Source of the DNA: JBHELG01 sp046263195
GTDB taxonomy: Bacteria > Actinomycetota > Nitriliruptoria > Nitriliruptorales > JAHWKO01
Length of the DNA stretch: 52,415 nt
Direction of reading: 5' to 3'
Assembly: GCA_046263195.1 (NCBI GenBank)
Contig: JBHELG010000055.1
Location: 1-52,415, forward strand
Below, piece after piece: positions 8,523-16,684 of the stretch (positions are counted from its first letter, which is position 1; each line of letters opens with the position of its first letter). The notes under the pieces are model-generated. The model searched no databases and was not told the origin of the DNA. It saw nothing but the letters and a program-made list of their open reading frames with translations. The position numbers and the translations under genes were made by a program.

Positions 8523-10004
8523 CTAGCGTTCGAGAGCGGTTATGAGCTCCTCCGCCGACTCGGACGATTCAAGCAGGTCACCGACGTGCGCCTTCGTCCC
8601 CTTGCCGGGCTCCATCATCGGCACGCGCTGCAGTGCATCCTTGCCGATGTCGAAGATGAGAGAATCCCATCCCGCTGCAACGATCTTGTCGCGGTACTTG
8701 GCGAGGCAGCGGCCGCGGAAGTAGGCGCGGGTGTCCTCCGGCGGCTCGGCCATCGCACGCTGGATCTCGCTCTCGGCGACGAGCCGTTCGACTCTGCCTC
8801 GGGCGGAGAGCCGGTTGTACAAGCCCTTGTCGAGACGGACATCGTGATACTGGAGGTCGACCATCTTCAGGCGGTCGTCGTGCCAGTCGAGTCCGTGCCG
8901 CTCGCGGTACTGCTCGAGCAACTCGAGCTTCGTGCTCCAGTCCACCTGCCCGGCGAGTCTTCTCGGGTCCACCTCAGCGGTTGTGAGCACCGACTCCCAA
9001 CGCTGGAACACCTCGGCCGTCACCGGGTCGATGTCCTGCTCCTTGCCATAGCGCTGGCAGGCCTCGAGATAGCGCCATTGGAGATCGAGCGGCGTGACCT
9101 GCCTTCCATCGCGGAGCTGGATGGGCGCTTGACAGGTCACGTCGTGGCTGACCTTGTGGAATGCGGCGACAGGTTTGGCGAGCTCCGGGGGGTCGGGCGC
9201 GGCACCGTCCTCGATCATCGACAGCACGAGCGCGGTAGTGCCGACCTTCAGGAAGGTCGCCACCTCGCAGAGGTTCGCATCACCGTTGATGACATGAAGA
9301 CGGCGGTAGCGTTCCGGATCCGCGTGTGGCTCGTCACGCGTGTTGATGAGAGGCCGCTTCAGCGTCGTTTCCAGTCCGACCTCGACTTCGAAGAAGTCGG
9401 CTCGTTGTGAAAGCTGGTACGTCACCTCTTCATCGAACTCGCTGCCGATACGGCCCCCGCCCACGTAGACGAGTCGGGAGACGAAGAACGGGATGAGCTG
9501 CCTGACGAGTTCAGGGAAAGGGACGGCCCGGTCGACCAGATAGTTCTCGTGTGTTCCGTACGCGGCGCCCTTGCCGTCCGTGTTGTTCTTGTGGATCAGG
9601 ATGCGTCCGCCTTGTGGCAGAGCCGAGGCGGCCCGATCCGCGGCGGTGGCGAGTATCCGCTCGCCTGCCTTGTCCCAGACGACGAGGTCACGGGCGTTCG
9701 AGCACTCCGGCGAGGAGTACTCGGGATGAGCGTGGTCGACGTAGAAACGGGCCCCGTTGGTCAAGACGGTGTTCGCCAGGCCGAGCTCCTCGTCACTTGG
9801 AGTCTCGTGGCCGCCGGTCTCGTCGAAGCCTCGAGCATCGCGAAGCGGGTGCTCGTCGGAGTGGTCCCACTTCACCTGGTGCCGAGCCGATGGCTGATAG
9901 GACGAGACCACGAGCGACGAGGCAAGCACGGGATTCATATCCGACTGGCCTGCGACAGTTATCCCGAACTCGGTCTCCGTACCGAGGTACTTGCGAAGAC
10001 CCAC
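8523..10004 (-). CDS. dop: Depupylase / Pup deamidase Dop
   Basis: 493 residues, homologous to PafA. Dop deamidates the Pup C-terminal Gln and removes Pup from substrates. The N-terminus GLRKYLGTETEFGITV has the catalytic-site Glu, and a Dop-loop insertion absent from PafA is visible at about residues 35-80 (rich in Ser/His/Asp). HPEYSSPECS, KNNTDGKGAAYGTHENYL and RPLINTRDEPHADPERYRRLHVINGDAN are the nucleotide and Pup-binding motifs, and GWDSLIFD lies in the C-terminal domain. GTG start at 10004 with GAGGG upstream. It follows arc by 57 bases on the same strand. Confidence 0.97.
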   Translation of the reverse strand: MGLRKYLGTETEFGITVAGQSDMNPVLASSLVVSSYQPSARHQVKWDHSDEHPLRDARGFDETGGHETPSDEELGLANTVLTNGARFYVDHAHPEYSSPECSNARDLVVWDKAGERILATAADRAASALPQGGRILIHKNNTDGKGAAYGTHENYLVDRAVPFPELVRQLIPFFVSRLVYVGGGRIGSEFDEEVTYQLSQRADFFEVEVGLETTLKRPLINTRDEPHADPERYRRLHVINGDANLCEVATFLKVGTTALVLSMIEDGAAPDPPELAKPVAAFHKVSHDVTCQAPIQLRDGRQVTPLDLQWRYLEACQRYGKEQDIDPVTAEVFQRWESVLTTAEVDPRRLAGQVDWSTKLELLEQYRERHGLDWHDDRLKMVDLQYHDVRLDKGLYNRLSARGRVERLVAESEIQRAMAEPPEDTRAYFRGRCLAKYRDKIVAAGWDSLIFDIGKDALQRVPMMEPGKGTKAHVGDLLESSESAEELITALER

Positions 10005-10061
10005 CCGACCCTCACTGTCGCCTGCTTGCTCTGGCTACGGCTATACCACGCTCGGATCCTG

Positions 10062-11885
10062 TTACAGATACTGGCCCGCGTTCACATTCTCGATCGCTTT
10101 GCCCTCCTCCTCGCCGCTACCGATGAGGGTTCGGACATAGACGATTCGCTCGCCCTTCTTGCCCGAGATCCGCGCCCAGTCGTCGGGGTTCGTCGTGTTG
10201 GGTAGGTCCTCGTTCTCACGCCACTCGTCGCGGATCGCAGCGATGAGGTCCTCTGTGCGCAGCCCCCGCTCGCCGCTCGCGATGAGACGCTTGATGGCCA
10301 TCTTCTTGGCGCGGTCAACGACGTTCTGGATCATGGCGCCCGAGTTGAAGTCCCTGAAGTAGAGGATCTCCTTCTCGCCATTCGCGTACGTCACTTCCAG
10401 GAAGCGGTTGTCATCGTCTTCGGCATACATCTTCTCGACCGTGGCTTCGATCATCGCTTCGATCGTGGTCTTGCGGTCGCCGCCACGGCTCTTCACTTCG
10501 TCTTCCGCCAGTGGAAGGCCCTCGTGGAGGTAGATGGAGAAGATCTCACGCGCCGCGTCCGAATTCGGCCGCTCGATCTTGATCTTCACATCGAGACGTC
10601 CCGGGCGCAGGATGGCCGGGTCGATCATGTCCTCGCGGTTGGATGCCCCGATGACGACGACGTCCTTCAAGCTCTCGACGCCGTCGATCTCGGCCAGCAA
10701 CTGCGGGACGATCGTGTTTTCCACGTCGGAGGAGACCCCCGAGCCGCGGGTGCGGAACAGCGAGTCCATCTCGTCGAAGAACACGATCACCGGGTAGCCC
10801 TCGGCGGACTTCTCCCGCGCCCGCTGGAAGATGAGCCGAATCTGCCGTTCTGTCTCACCGACGTACTTGTTGAGCAGCTCGGGGCCCTTCACGTTCAGGA
10901 AGTAGCTGCGGGCGTCGGCCTTGCCAGTCTTCTCCGCAACCCGCTTCGCCAAGGAGTTGGCGACCGCCTTCGCGATGAGCGTCTTGCCGCAACCCGGGGG
11001 CCCGTAGAGCAGTATTCCCTTCGGGGGCTTGAGATCGTGCTCCGCGAAGAGCTCCGCGTGCAGATACGGCAACTCGACGGCATCCCGAATCTGCTCGACC
11101 TGGTTTGAAAGGCCGCCGATCTGCTCATAGGTGATATCGGGCACCTCTTCGAGCACGAGCTGCTCGACCTCAGCCTTGGGGACGATCTCGAGCGCGCAAT
11201 TCGAACGGGAATCCACGAGGACGGAGTCACCCGCCTTCAGTGGAAGCTCCCGCAGTGGGTCCGCCAGGCGCACGATGCGCTCGTCGTCCCCACGCCCAAC
11301 GACGAGTGCGCGGCTCTCGTCGAGAATCTCCGAGACCATCATGACCTCGCCGGAGTCCTCGTAGAGGCTCACGCCCACGACGTTCATCGTGTCGTTGAGC
11401 CGGACCTCCTGACCGCGACGGAGCTCCTCGACGTCGATGTCCGGGGCAACGTTGACCCGTAGCTTGCGGCCCTGGGCGGAGATGTCTGCCGTCCCGTCCT
11501 CGTTCGCGGCCAGGAAAGAGCCGTAGCTCTGAGGCGGGGCGGCGAGCTTCTCGACCTCCTCACGCAAGCTGACCAGCTGCTCGCGTGCCGCGCGCAACGT
11601 CTCGGTGAGCTTCGCGTTCTGATTCAGCGCGCCTTGCAGCTGACCCTTCGTCTCGAGCAAGCGTTCCTCGAGCACGCGGATCCTGGTTGGGCTCGTCTCG
11701 AGACGGCGACGCAGAAGCTCGACCTCCTCGCGCAGAAACTTCAGCTCTGCCTGGAGTTCGTCCTCGTCGCCCATCTGTGGCCGCGAACGACCGAAGCTCT
11801 GATCGAAGGAACCGCCGAGGGGTTGCGACGCTCCCAGGCGTCGCTCGGGTTCTCGTCCGTGGCCGCGGTTTGGGCGCTCGGTCAC
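10062..11885 (-). CDS. arc: Proteasome-activating AAA+ ATPase Arc/Mpa
   Basis: 607 residues: an N-terminal coiled coil (about 40-100, ELKFLREEVELLRRRLETSP) that captures Pup, two OB-like domains (about 100-240), then the AAA module with Walker A GPPGCGKT (about 293-300) and Walker B VIVFFDEMDSLF (about 365). The C-terminus is GQYL, the penultimate-Tyr motif that inserts into alpha-ring pockets, so this ATPase should dock directly on the PrcA ring. GTG start with GGAGG four bases upstream. It is first in the block, downstream of a plausible TATACT promoter, and divergent from a ferredoxin gene. Confidence 0.97.
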   Translation of the reverse strand: MTERPNRGHGREPERRLGASQPLGGSFDQSFGRSRPQMGDEDELQAELKFLREEVELLRRRLETSPTRIRVLEERLLETKGQLQGALNQNAKLTETLRAAREQLVSLREEVEKLAAPPQSYGSFLAANEDGTADISAQGRKLRVNVAPDIDVEELRRGQEVRLNDTMNVVGVSLYEDSGEVMMVSEILDESRALVVGRGDDERIVRLADPLRELPLKAGDSVLVDSRSNCALEIVPKAEVEQLVLEEVPDITYEQIGGLSNQVEQIRDAVELPYLHAELFAEHDLKPPKGILLYGPPGCGKTLIAKAVANSLAKRVAEKTGKADARSYFLNVKGPELLNKYVGETERQIRLIFQRAREKSAEGYPVIVFFDEMDSLFRTRGSGVSSDVENTIVPQLLAEIDGVESLKDVVVIGASNREDMIDPAILRPGRLDVKIKIERPNSDAAREIFSIYLHEGLPLAEDEVKSRGGDRKTTIEAMIEATVEKMYAEDDDNRFLEVTYANGEKEILYFRDFNSGAMIQNVVDRAKKMAIKRLIASGERGLRTEDLIAAIRDEWRENEDLPNTTNPDDWARISGKKGERIVYVRTLIGSGEEEGKAIENVNAGQYL

Positions 11886-11922
11886 CAGACCTCCTTCCCG
11901 CCGACCCTGCTCGTGAGAAACG

Positions 11923-11928
11923 AGTATA
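11923..11928 (-). promoter_or_regulatory. Candidate -10 element for arc
   Basis: On the minus strand the hexamer reads TATACT (5 of 6 to consensus), 38 bases upstream of the arc GTG in the 59-base divergent gap. No good -35 is visible at 16-18 bases. It would drive the proteasome block. Confidence 0.35.
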
Positions 11929-11944
11929 GGGTGGTGCTGTCCGA

Positions 11945-12631
11945 ATGGACGTTGGGGCCAAGACCCATCTGTCCGGGGTCGAGACCGGGGCGGGGGCGGG
12001 CGGGCTCATGATGGCGCGAAGCCGAGCCCTGGGTCTCGAGCGAGCGGACACGCTGGGCTCCTCGACCTCAGCCCCGGTCCGACAGGCTGGTAGCCTCCCG
12101 GGCGTGACATCCCACCTCTCCGATCATGTCGCCTCGGACACGCCTGGTCCGCGCGCCCGCGGGTCGACCAAGCCACGTGGCGAAGGGACCGCCAGTCCCC
12201 CTGGCAGGGGTCAGAGTGCGGAGGCGGACCCTGACCTTGGTGGCAAGGCGGTGGCGCCGCTCACGCCGGGGCGGGCGACTCCCGGCTACCGCAGTCCCGA
12301 GCCCGATCAGGTTCCCGACTCCGATGATCCGCGCCCCCGGCTCTGGGTGGATCAGCAGCTGTGCACGGGCGACGGCTTCTGCGCAAAACTCGCCCCCGAG
12401 CAGTTCCGGATGCACTGCGACGGACTCGCATACGTCGTGGGGTCGGACGGCGACCTGCGGACGGGTCCCGGTCAGAGCGTTCCCGTCCTCCCCGACCAGG
12501 TGCGGTCGATCCTCGCCGCGGCGGTGAAATGCCCAGGGGACTGCATCTACGTGCTACCCGGTGCCGACGGGACGGTCTATGGACTGGCCTCGCCACGTGA
12601 GGGTCCTTCCCCGACGCATGATCCACCGTGA
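11945..12631 (+). CDS. Single-cluster ferredoxin
   Basis: The C-terminal 90 residues are a small ferredoxin: RLWVDQQLCTGDGFCAKLAPEQF followed by VKCPGDCIYV gives the Cys pattern of one-cluster ferredoxins (CxxxxxC plus a distal C-P-x-x-C). The cluster type, [3Fe-4S] or [4Fe-4S], cannot be settled from the sequence. Such ferredoxins donate electrons to P450s and related enzymes. The N-terminal 130 residues are Pro/Gly/Arg-rich and low in complexity. The first ATG at 11945 is listed, but a GTG at 12104 (VTSHLSDHVAS) or a later start is equally possible. It converges on trmI with only 15 bases between stops. Confidence 0.75.
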   Translation: MDVGAKTHLSGVETGAGAGGLMMARSRALGLERADTLGSSTSAPVRQAGSLPGVTSHLSDHVASDTPGPRARGSTKPRGEGTASPPGRGQSAEADPDLGGKAVAPLTPGRATPGYRSPEPDQVPDSDDPRPRLWVDQQLCTGDGFCAKLAPEQFRMHCDGLAYVVGSDGDLRTGPGQSVPVLPDQVRSILAAAVKCPGDCIYVLPGADGTVYGLASPREGPSPTHDPP

Positions 12632-12646
12632 GCCGGGATTGACTGC

Positions 12647-13474
12647 TCAGGGCAGGAGTTGTTGTTCCCCGGCCGCCAGCACCCGACGGGCCAGCGTCAG
12701 GAAGGCCGTATGGGCAACCATGCGGTGATCGGGTCGAACGGAGAGACCTGAGACGTGCCACGGCCGCACCAGCGTCTCGATGGTGCGGACGAGACCGAAA
12801 CGTCCATCGGACTCGAGCGTCTCGGCCAGCCGCATGACCTGGGGCACCGTCGGGAGGTAGGCGACGAGGATCCCGCCGGGACGCAGCGCCTGCCCGCCCC
12901 CTTTCACCAGCTCCCACGGCTCAAGCACGTCGAGCACGAGGCGGTCGCAGCTCAACTCGGGGAGGGCGTCCGCCAGATCTCCCTCGCGAGGCTCCCAGTT
13001 CGCGGGGGCCTCTCCCAGGAACGACGCGACGTTTCGCTGTGCGAGGGCGAGGTGGTCGGCTCGTCGATCGTAGGAGATGATTCGTCCCTCAGCGCCCACC
13101 GCTTGGAGAAGCGCCAGGCTGAGCGCTCCAGACCCCGCGCCCGCCTCGACCACCGTGCAACCGGGACGGATGTCGCCGAGCGCGATGATCATCGCCTGAT
13201 CTTTGCGATACACAACCTGTGCGCCACGCGGCATCTTCAGCGTGAGCTCCTCAAGGGTCGGACGCAGAACGGTGACCTCCATGTTGCGGGAGGTACGCGC
13301 CGGCGCTCCCTCGGGCAGGCCGATGAGGTCGTCATGGCGTAACACGCCTGCATGGCTGTGCCACTCACCACCCGGCTCGAGTGCTATGAGGTAGCGCCGA
13401 CCCTTACGGTCATGGAGCACTACCCGCTCGCCGGCGGCGAGCGGGGCATCGGTGCCGGGAGGACGGCTGGTCAT
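12647..13474 (-). CDS. trmI: tRNA (adenine-58-N1)-methyltransferase TrmI
   Basis: 275 residues: an N-terminal beta-barrel-like domain (GERVVLHDRKGRRYLIAL) and a Rossmann SAM-binding domain with motif I VVEAGAGSGALSLALL (about residues 110-125), then LVLDVLEPWELV with the catalytic-loop Asp, and RPDHRMVAHTAFL near the end. It forms m1A58 in the tRNA T-loop as a tetramer. The start codon overlaps the stop of the thiolase fusion gene by four bases (ATGA), so the two are translationally coupled. A trmI gene near mpa is also found in mycobacteria. Confidence 0.93.
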   Translation of the reverse strand: MTSRPPGTDAPLAAGERVVLHDRKGRRYLIALEPGGEWHSHAGVLRHDDLIGLPEGAPARTSRNMEVTVLRPTLEELTLKMPRGAQVVYRKDQAMIIALGDIRPGCTVVEAGAGSGALSLALLQAVGAEGRIISYDRRADHLALAQRNVASFLGEAPANWEPREGDLADALPELSCDRLVLDVLEPWELVKGGGQALRPGGILVAYLPTVPQVMRLAETLESDGRFGLVRTIETLVRPWHVSGLSVRPDHRMVAHTAFLTLARRVLAAGEQQLLP

Positions 13475-14709
13475 GCCGATGCCGTTTCCAGGTCCTCCGA
13501 CTGGGACCCAGACTCCGGACTGCCGTCGGGGCTTGCTGAAGGCGCGACCGGCGCAAGCTCGTCTCTGTCAGGACCCGACGACCCAGCGCTCTCGGATACG
13601 GCCAGGATTCGCTCGCGCTGACGGCAGAATGCACAGGTGTCGCCGGTCGTGGGCATGCCACAGCATTCGCAGCTGTTGAGTTCCGCCGCTACGCCCCCGC
13701 CGTCGCGGAGGTCGCCGAACTTGTCAGCGTGCTTGTCGAGGAACCCGAGCAGGAACTGCGCCTTCAAGCCGGGTGAGTGGCGCTCGAGGAGGTTGAGGGC
13801 CTCCTTCAGCTCGAGACCGGTGTTGCCGGAGACGAGCGGACACTCCTCGACGACGTAATCGATGCCTCGAACGACGCAATAGGCGGCCATCTCCCGCTCC
13901 GACAAGCGGTAGAGCGGCTTGGCCTTGCGGACCTGGTTCGTACCGGTGGCCGGGAGAAGGGGGCGCTGTCTTGCGAGAAACCCCTCTTGCCAACGCACGA
14001 CGTTGCCGAGAAGGGTGGCGGCCTCGTCATCGAGGTTGTGGCCCGTGACGACTACGTCGTAGACACCGCGCACCGCCTCACGGTTGATGAGATACCGCTT
14101 CGACAAGCCGCAGATCCCGCAGGTGGCACGTCCTGTCGCCTGCGCCGCCTGTGGTATGCGGTAACCGTAATCAGCAGACAAGTCGACTTCAACGAGGTTC
14201 GCCCCGCGGGCCGCCGCGAAGTCGCGGCAGGTCTTGCCCGAGCGGTGAGAGTAGCCGCCGATGCCGAGCCCGATGTAGAGACCGTCGGCGCGGTAACCCA
14301 TCTCGAGGAGAGCATCCCACAGGCCGAGGCTGTCCTTTCCCCCCGAGACGGCAACGAGGAGACGGTCGCCATAGCTGAACATCCGGTAGCGGCCGATCGC
14401 CTTGCGGATCTGGGTGTGCACATGGTCGATGAAGTGCTCCCCACACCATGCCGCCCGATGGCGTGGCTCCTCGGTCACGGCAGCAGCACGACAGACGCGG
14501 CAACGCGGGCCTCCCGCCCCGCCTGAGATCACCGGTCGGACCTCTACGTTGTCGTCATCGGTCAGCGCTGTGTCGGCCGGGACGAGCTCACCCGCGCGTA
14601 TGACGATGACCGCGTTCGGATCGATGCCGAGTTCCTGAAGTAGCTGTCGCACGGTTGTCGAACCGCCCACGTTGAGCTCGCGGTCCGGGTTGCGTAAACG
14701 CACGCGCAT
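13471..14709 (-). CDS. ThiS/MoaD-like sulfur carrier fused to TtuA-type tRNA 2-thiolation enzyme
   Basis: 412 residues. Residues 1-67 are a ubiquitin-like/ThiS-MoaD domain (VRQLLQELGIDPNAVIVIRAG) that ends in SGGAGG, a duplicated Gly-Gly like a sulfur-carrier C-terminus but internal here. Residues 70-92 are a CxxC...CxxH zinc site. The PP-loop SGGKDS is at 122-127. CGICGLSKRY (Cys197, Cys200) and EECP (Cys290) match the three cluster ligands of TtuA-type thiolases, and a C-terminal CxxC...CxxC zinc finger (CECCGMPTTGDTCAFC) follows. The remaining 50 residues are Ser/Pro/Asp-rich. AGGAG lies 7 bases before the ATG at 14709. It likely makes 2-thiouridine in tRNA, plausibly at position 54. The fusion is unusual because TtuB and TtuA are separate proteins in Thermus. 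Confidence 0.88.
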   Translation of the reverse strand: MRVRLRNPDRELNVGGSTTVRQLLQELGIDPNAVIVIRAGELVPADTALTDDDNVEVRPVISGGAGGPRCRVCRAAAVTEEPRHRAAWCGEHFIDHVHTQIRKAIGRYRMFSYGDRLLVAVSGGKDSLGLWDALLEMGYRADGLYIGLGIGGYSHRSGKTCRDFAAARGANLVEVDLSADYGYRIPQAAQATGRATCGICGLSKRYLINREAVRGVYDVVVTGHNLDDEAATLLGNVVRWQEGFLARQRPLLPATGTNQVRKAKPLYRLSEREMAAYCVVRGIDYVVEECPLVSGNTGLELKEALNLLERHSPGLKAQFLLGFLDKHADKFGDLRDGGGVAAELNSCECCGMPTTGDTCAFCRQRERILAVSESAGSSGPDRDELAPVAPSASPDGSPESGSQSEDLETASA

Positions 14710-15132
14710 CGAAGGCTCCTGTGTCCGCTTGGACCCATCTTGGTCCCGCCCGCCTCCGTCGCGGTCCTGGGACTGTGGCGGTGTGCCAAGTCCGGCCGGT
14801 TCCCGCTCCGGATCGCAAATCGGGTACCCGGGTGGCAGCGAAATGCCCATGCGACGGCCGCCGAAGGCGCGGCTGTAGTGGGGGCCTGCGGGGGAAAGGC
14901 GCAAATGCCGTCTGACGGTAGCTGATCGCAGCTTGCGGAGGGCGGGAGGGCGTCACATCCCGACCACGCGGACGGTCTTGACGCACGGAGGTAACGCGTC
15001 ATCATATCGTGTCCACTAACGCGTGCTCTCCGTCACTAGTAGGTTGCTTCTCCGTTGAAAACTGCAGTGCCTGCACAGGAAAGTCCCGAGGTGAAGTCTA
15101 ATATCCACCACGATGTGATCTCCTCGAGGAAC
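14710..15132. other. Divergent intergenic region, no gene seen
   Basis: These 423 bases separate the leftward thiolase gene from the rightward M15 peptidase. No convincing reading frame is present. The last 150 bases are richer in A/T and hold a promoter-like TAATAT. The GC-rich part near 14780-14900 can fold, but I could not match it to a known riboswitch. Confidence 0.5.
15099..15104 (+). promoter_or_regulatory. Candidate -10 element for the M15 peptidase gene
   Basis: TAATAT, 5 of 6 to consensus, sits 28 bases before the ATG at 15133 in locally AT-rich sequence. A start near 15111 would exclude the upstream TTG at 15055 as the start codon. No clear -35 is seen. Confidence 0.3.
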
Positions 15133-16530
15133 ATGAACGGTCAAAACGCGCGCAAAGGCCGTGTCAGTCGGGTCGTCTGGCCCCTTCCGCCAGCGGCTCT
15201 GGTTCCTCCTGGCGATCAAGTCGCTCCCGCCTCCGCCACTCCGAAGACACGCATCCCCGCGTCCACCTTGGGGCTCATCCTGGTGCTCCTCCTCGCGGGA
15301 CCTATGCTCGTCTCGCCCGGCGAGAAGGTGCTGCAGGGCGAGCCGGGCGAACTCGAGGTCTCGACGAGCGCCCCGGAGCTGGCGACGGCTCCCCTCGTAA
15401 CCCCACCGAGCGTGGGCGTGGGGCAGCCCTTGTCAGACGGTGCTCAGTCCAGCGCCCCACCGGCCGCCCCACTCGACCTGGGTGCGCCTCCGCGCCCCGT
15501 CGTTCCGGACACGGTGCCGAGTCTCACGCCGGACGTGATCGTGCGCCCCGCCGCCCCGGTAAGTCCCGACCGCCTGGCGGGCCTGGTGGGGATGGCGGGA
15601 ATAGAGCATTTCGCCAGTGCCGAAGAGGTCCCGGTGACGATGGCAGCTCCCGTGGGACCCGCACCCATTCGAGTCCTCCTGGTTGACGCGGCAGCGTTTC
15701 GGCCGCTCACTCCCGACCCAACGGCTCAGGCCAAAGCGGTCTGGGAACGCCTCCTCGACGGCGAACTGGTGGTTCGTCACGACGTGGCTCAGAACCTCCA
15801 GCTTCCGCTCGGAGGTATGGTCCCGCTCGTGGGCCCGGCGGGTCAGCCGCTCCCGGTACGCATAGGTGCCTTCGCCTCGAACGGCACTCCGCCGTTGGCG
15901 GACGCCATCGCCCCCTCGCAGCTCGGTCCTCAACTGGGTGCGGCCGGGCCGAACCTGCTGGTCATTTCCGTCGCTCCCAACGCTCAGCCGGACCAGGTCG
16001 GTCAGCACGTCGCCAATCTCGTCGGCGGGGGACAGGTGGCCCGCATCGATCCTCCTGTCCAACACCAGGCGAGGCTCGTCGGAGCGGGCTCCTTCCGCTT
16101 CGAGCCCTTCCGCTACATCGACCATGGCGACGGGATGATCACCATCGATCCTGCCTGGGTCCGCAAGTGGATCGTCAGCGCAGACGTCCCGATCTTCGGC
16201 GGGGTCGTCCGCTGTCACCGTCTCATGATGCCCCAGCTCATCGGCGCACTTCGCGAGATCGAGGCGGCTGGCCTGGCCGGCCTCATCGATCCCGGCGACT
16301 ACGGCGGCTGCTGGGTGCCGCGACACATCCTGTTCAGCCCCCAGAGGGCCCTGTCCATGCACGCTTGGGGACTGGCGATCGACTTCAACGTCCGCACGAA
16401 CGGCTACGGCGCGACCCCGCAGTTGGACCGACGCATCGTCGAGATCTTCCAGCGCTGGGGCTTCAAGTGGGGCGGCGACTGGGAGACGCCGGACGGGATG
16501 CACTTCGAGTTGCGCACCGTCATCCGCTAG
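15133..16530 (+). CDS. Membrane-anchored M15-family (VanY/DD-carboxypeptidase-like) protein
   Basis: 465 residues from the ATG at 15133. A single TM helix (about 45-65, TLGLILVLLLAGPMLV) is followed by a Pro/Ala-rich stalk, a middle domain of about 180 residues of unknown type, and a C-terminal M15C-like zinc peptidase domain: SMHAWGLAIDFNV (His and Asp ligands), then GFKWGGDWETPDGMHFEL with the last His. M15 enzymes cleave peptidoglycan stem peptides, so it probably acts at the outer face of the membrane. The start follows GAGG closely. A TTG at 15055 in frame would lie upstream of the likely promoter. Confidence 0.85.
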   Translation: MNGQNARKGRVSRVVWPLPPAALVPPGDQVAPASATPKTRIPASTLGLILVLLLAGPMLVSPGEKVLQGEPGELEVSTSAPELATAPLVTPPSVGVGQPLSDGAQSSAPPAAPLDLGAPPRPVVPDTVPSLTPDVIVRPAAPVSPDRLAGLVGMAGIEHFASAEEVPVTMAAPVGPAPIRVLLVDAAAFRPLTPDPTAQAKAVWERLLDGELVVRHDVAQNLQLPLGGMVPLVGPAGQPLPVRIGAFASNGTPPLADAIAPSQLGPQLGAAGPNLLVISVAPNAQPDQVGQHVANLVGGGQVARIDPPVQHQARLVGAGSFRFEPFRYIDHGDGMITIDPAWVRKWIVSADVPIFGGVVRCHRLMMPQLIGALREIEAAGLAGLIDPGDYGGCWVPRHILFSPQRALSMHAWGLAIDFNVRTNGYGATPQLDRRIVEIFQRWGFKWGGDWETPDGMHFELRTVIR

Positions 16531-16545
16531 CGCCTAGGGCGGGAT

Positions 16546-16572
16546 GGTGGTTTTGGCTGCGCCAAGACCGCC
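16546..16572 (+). terminator. Strong hairpin after the M15 gene
   Basis: An 11-bp stem (arms 16546-16556 and 16562-16572, with two G-T pairs) closes a 5-base loop, 15 bases after the M15 stop. There is no U-tract, so it may be a factor-assisted terminator or mRNA-end stabiliser. Its right arm is complementary to the GCGGTCTTGG core of the intergenic repeats at 23 kb. Confidence 0.4.
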
Positions 16573-16684
16573 GGTGGGACGATGCAGGGCGGGAGCCCCG
16601 GTCCGTACGAGCACTGCCGGGGGGCCCGAGGAGGCGGCATCCCTCGCCTAGGCTCCGTGCCGCGAGCACATCCGGAGGCGCCCC

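Noticed and set aside
14760..14910. Riboswitch (c-di-AMP or similar) upstream of the M15 peptidase or thiolase
   Set aside because: GC-rich fold-prone sequence is present, but I could not align the conserved core of any known riboswitch on either strand.
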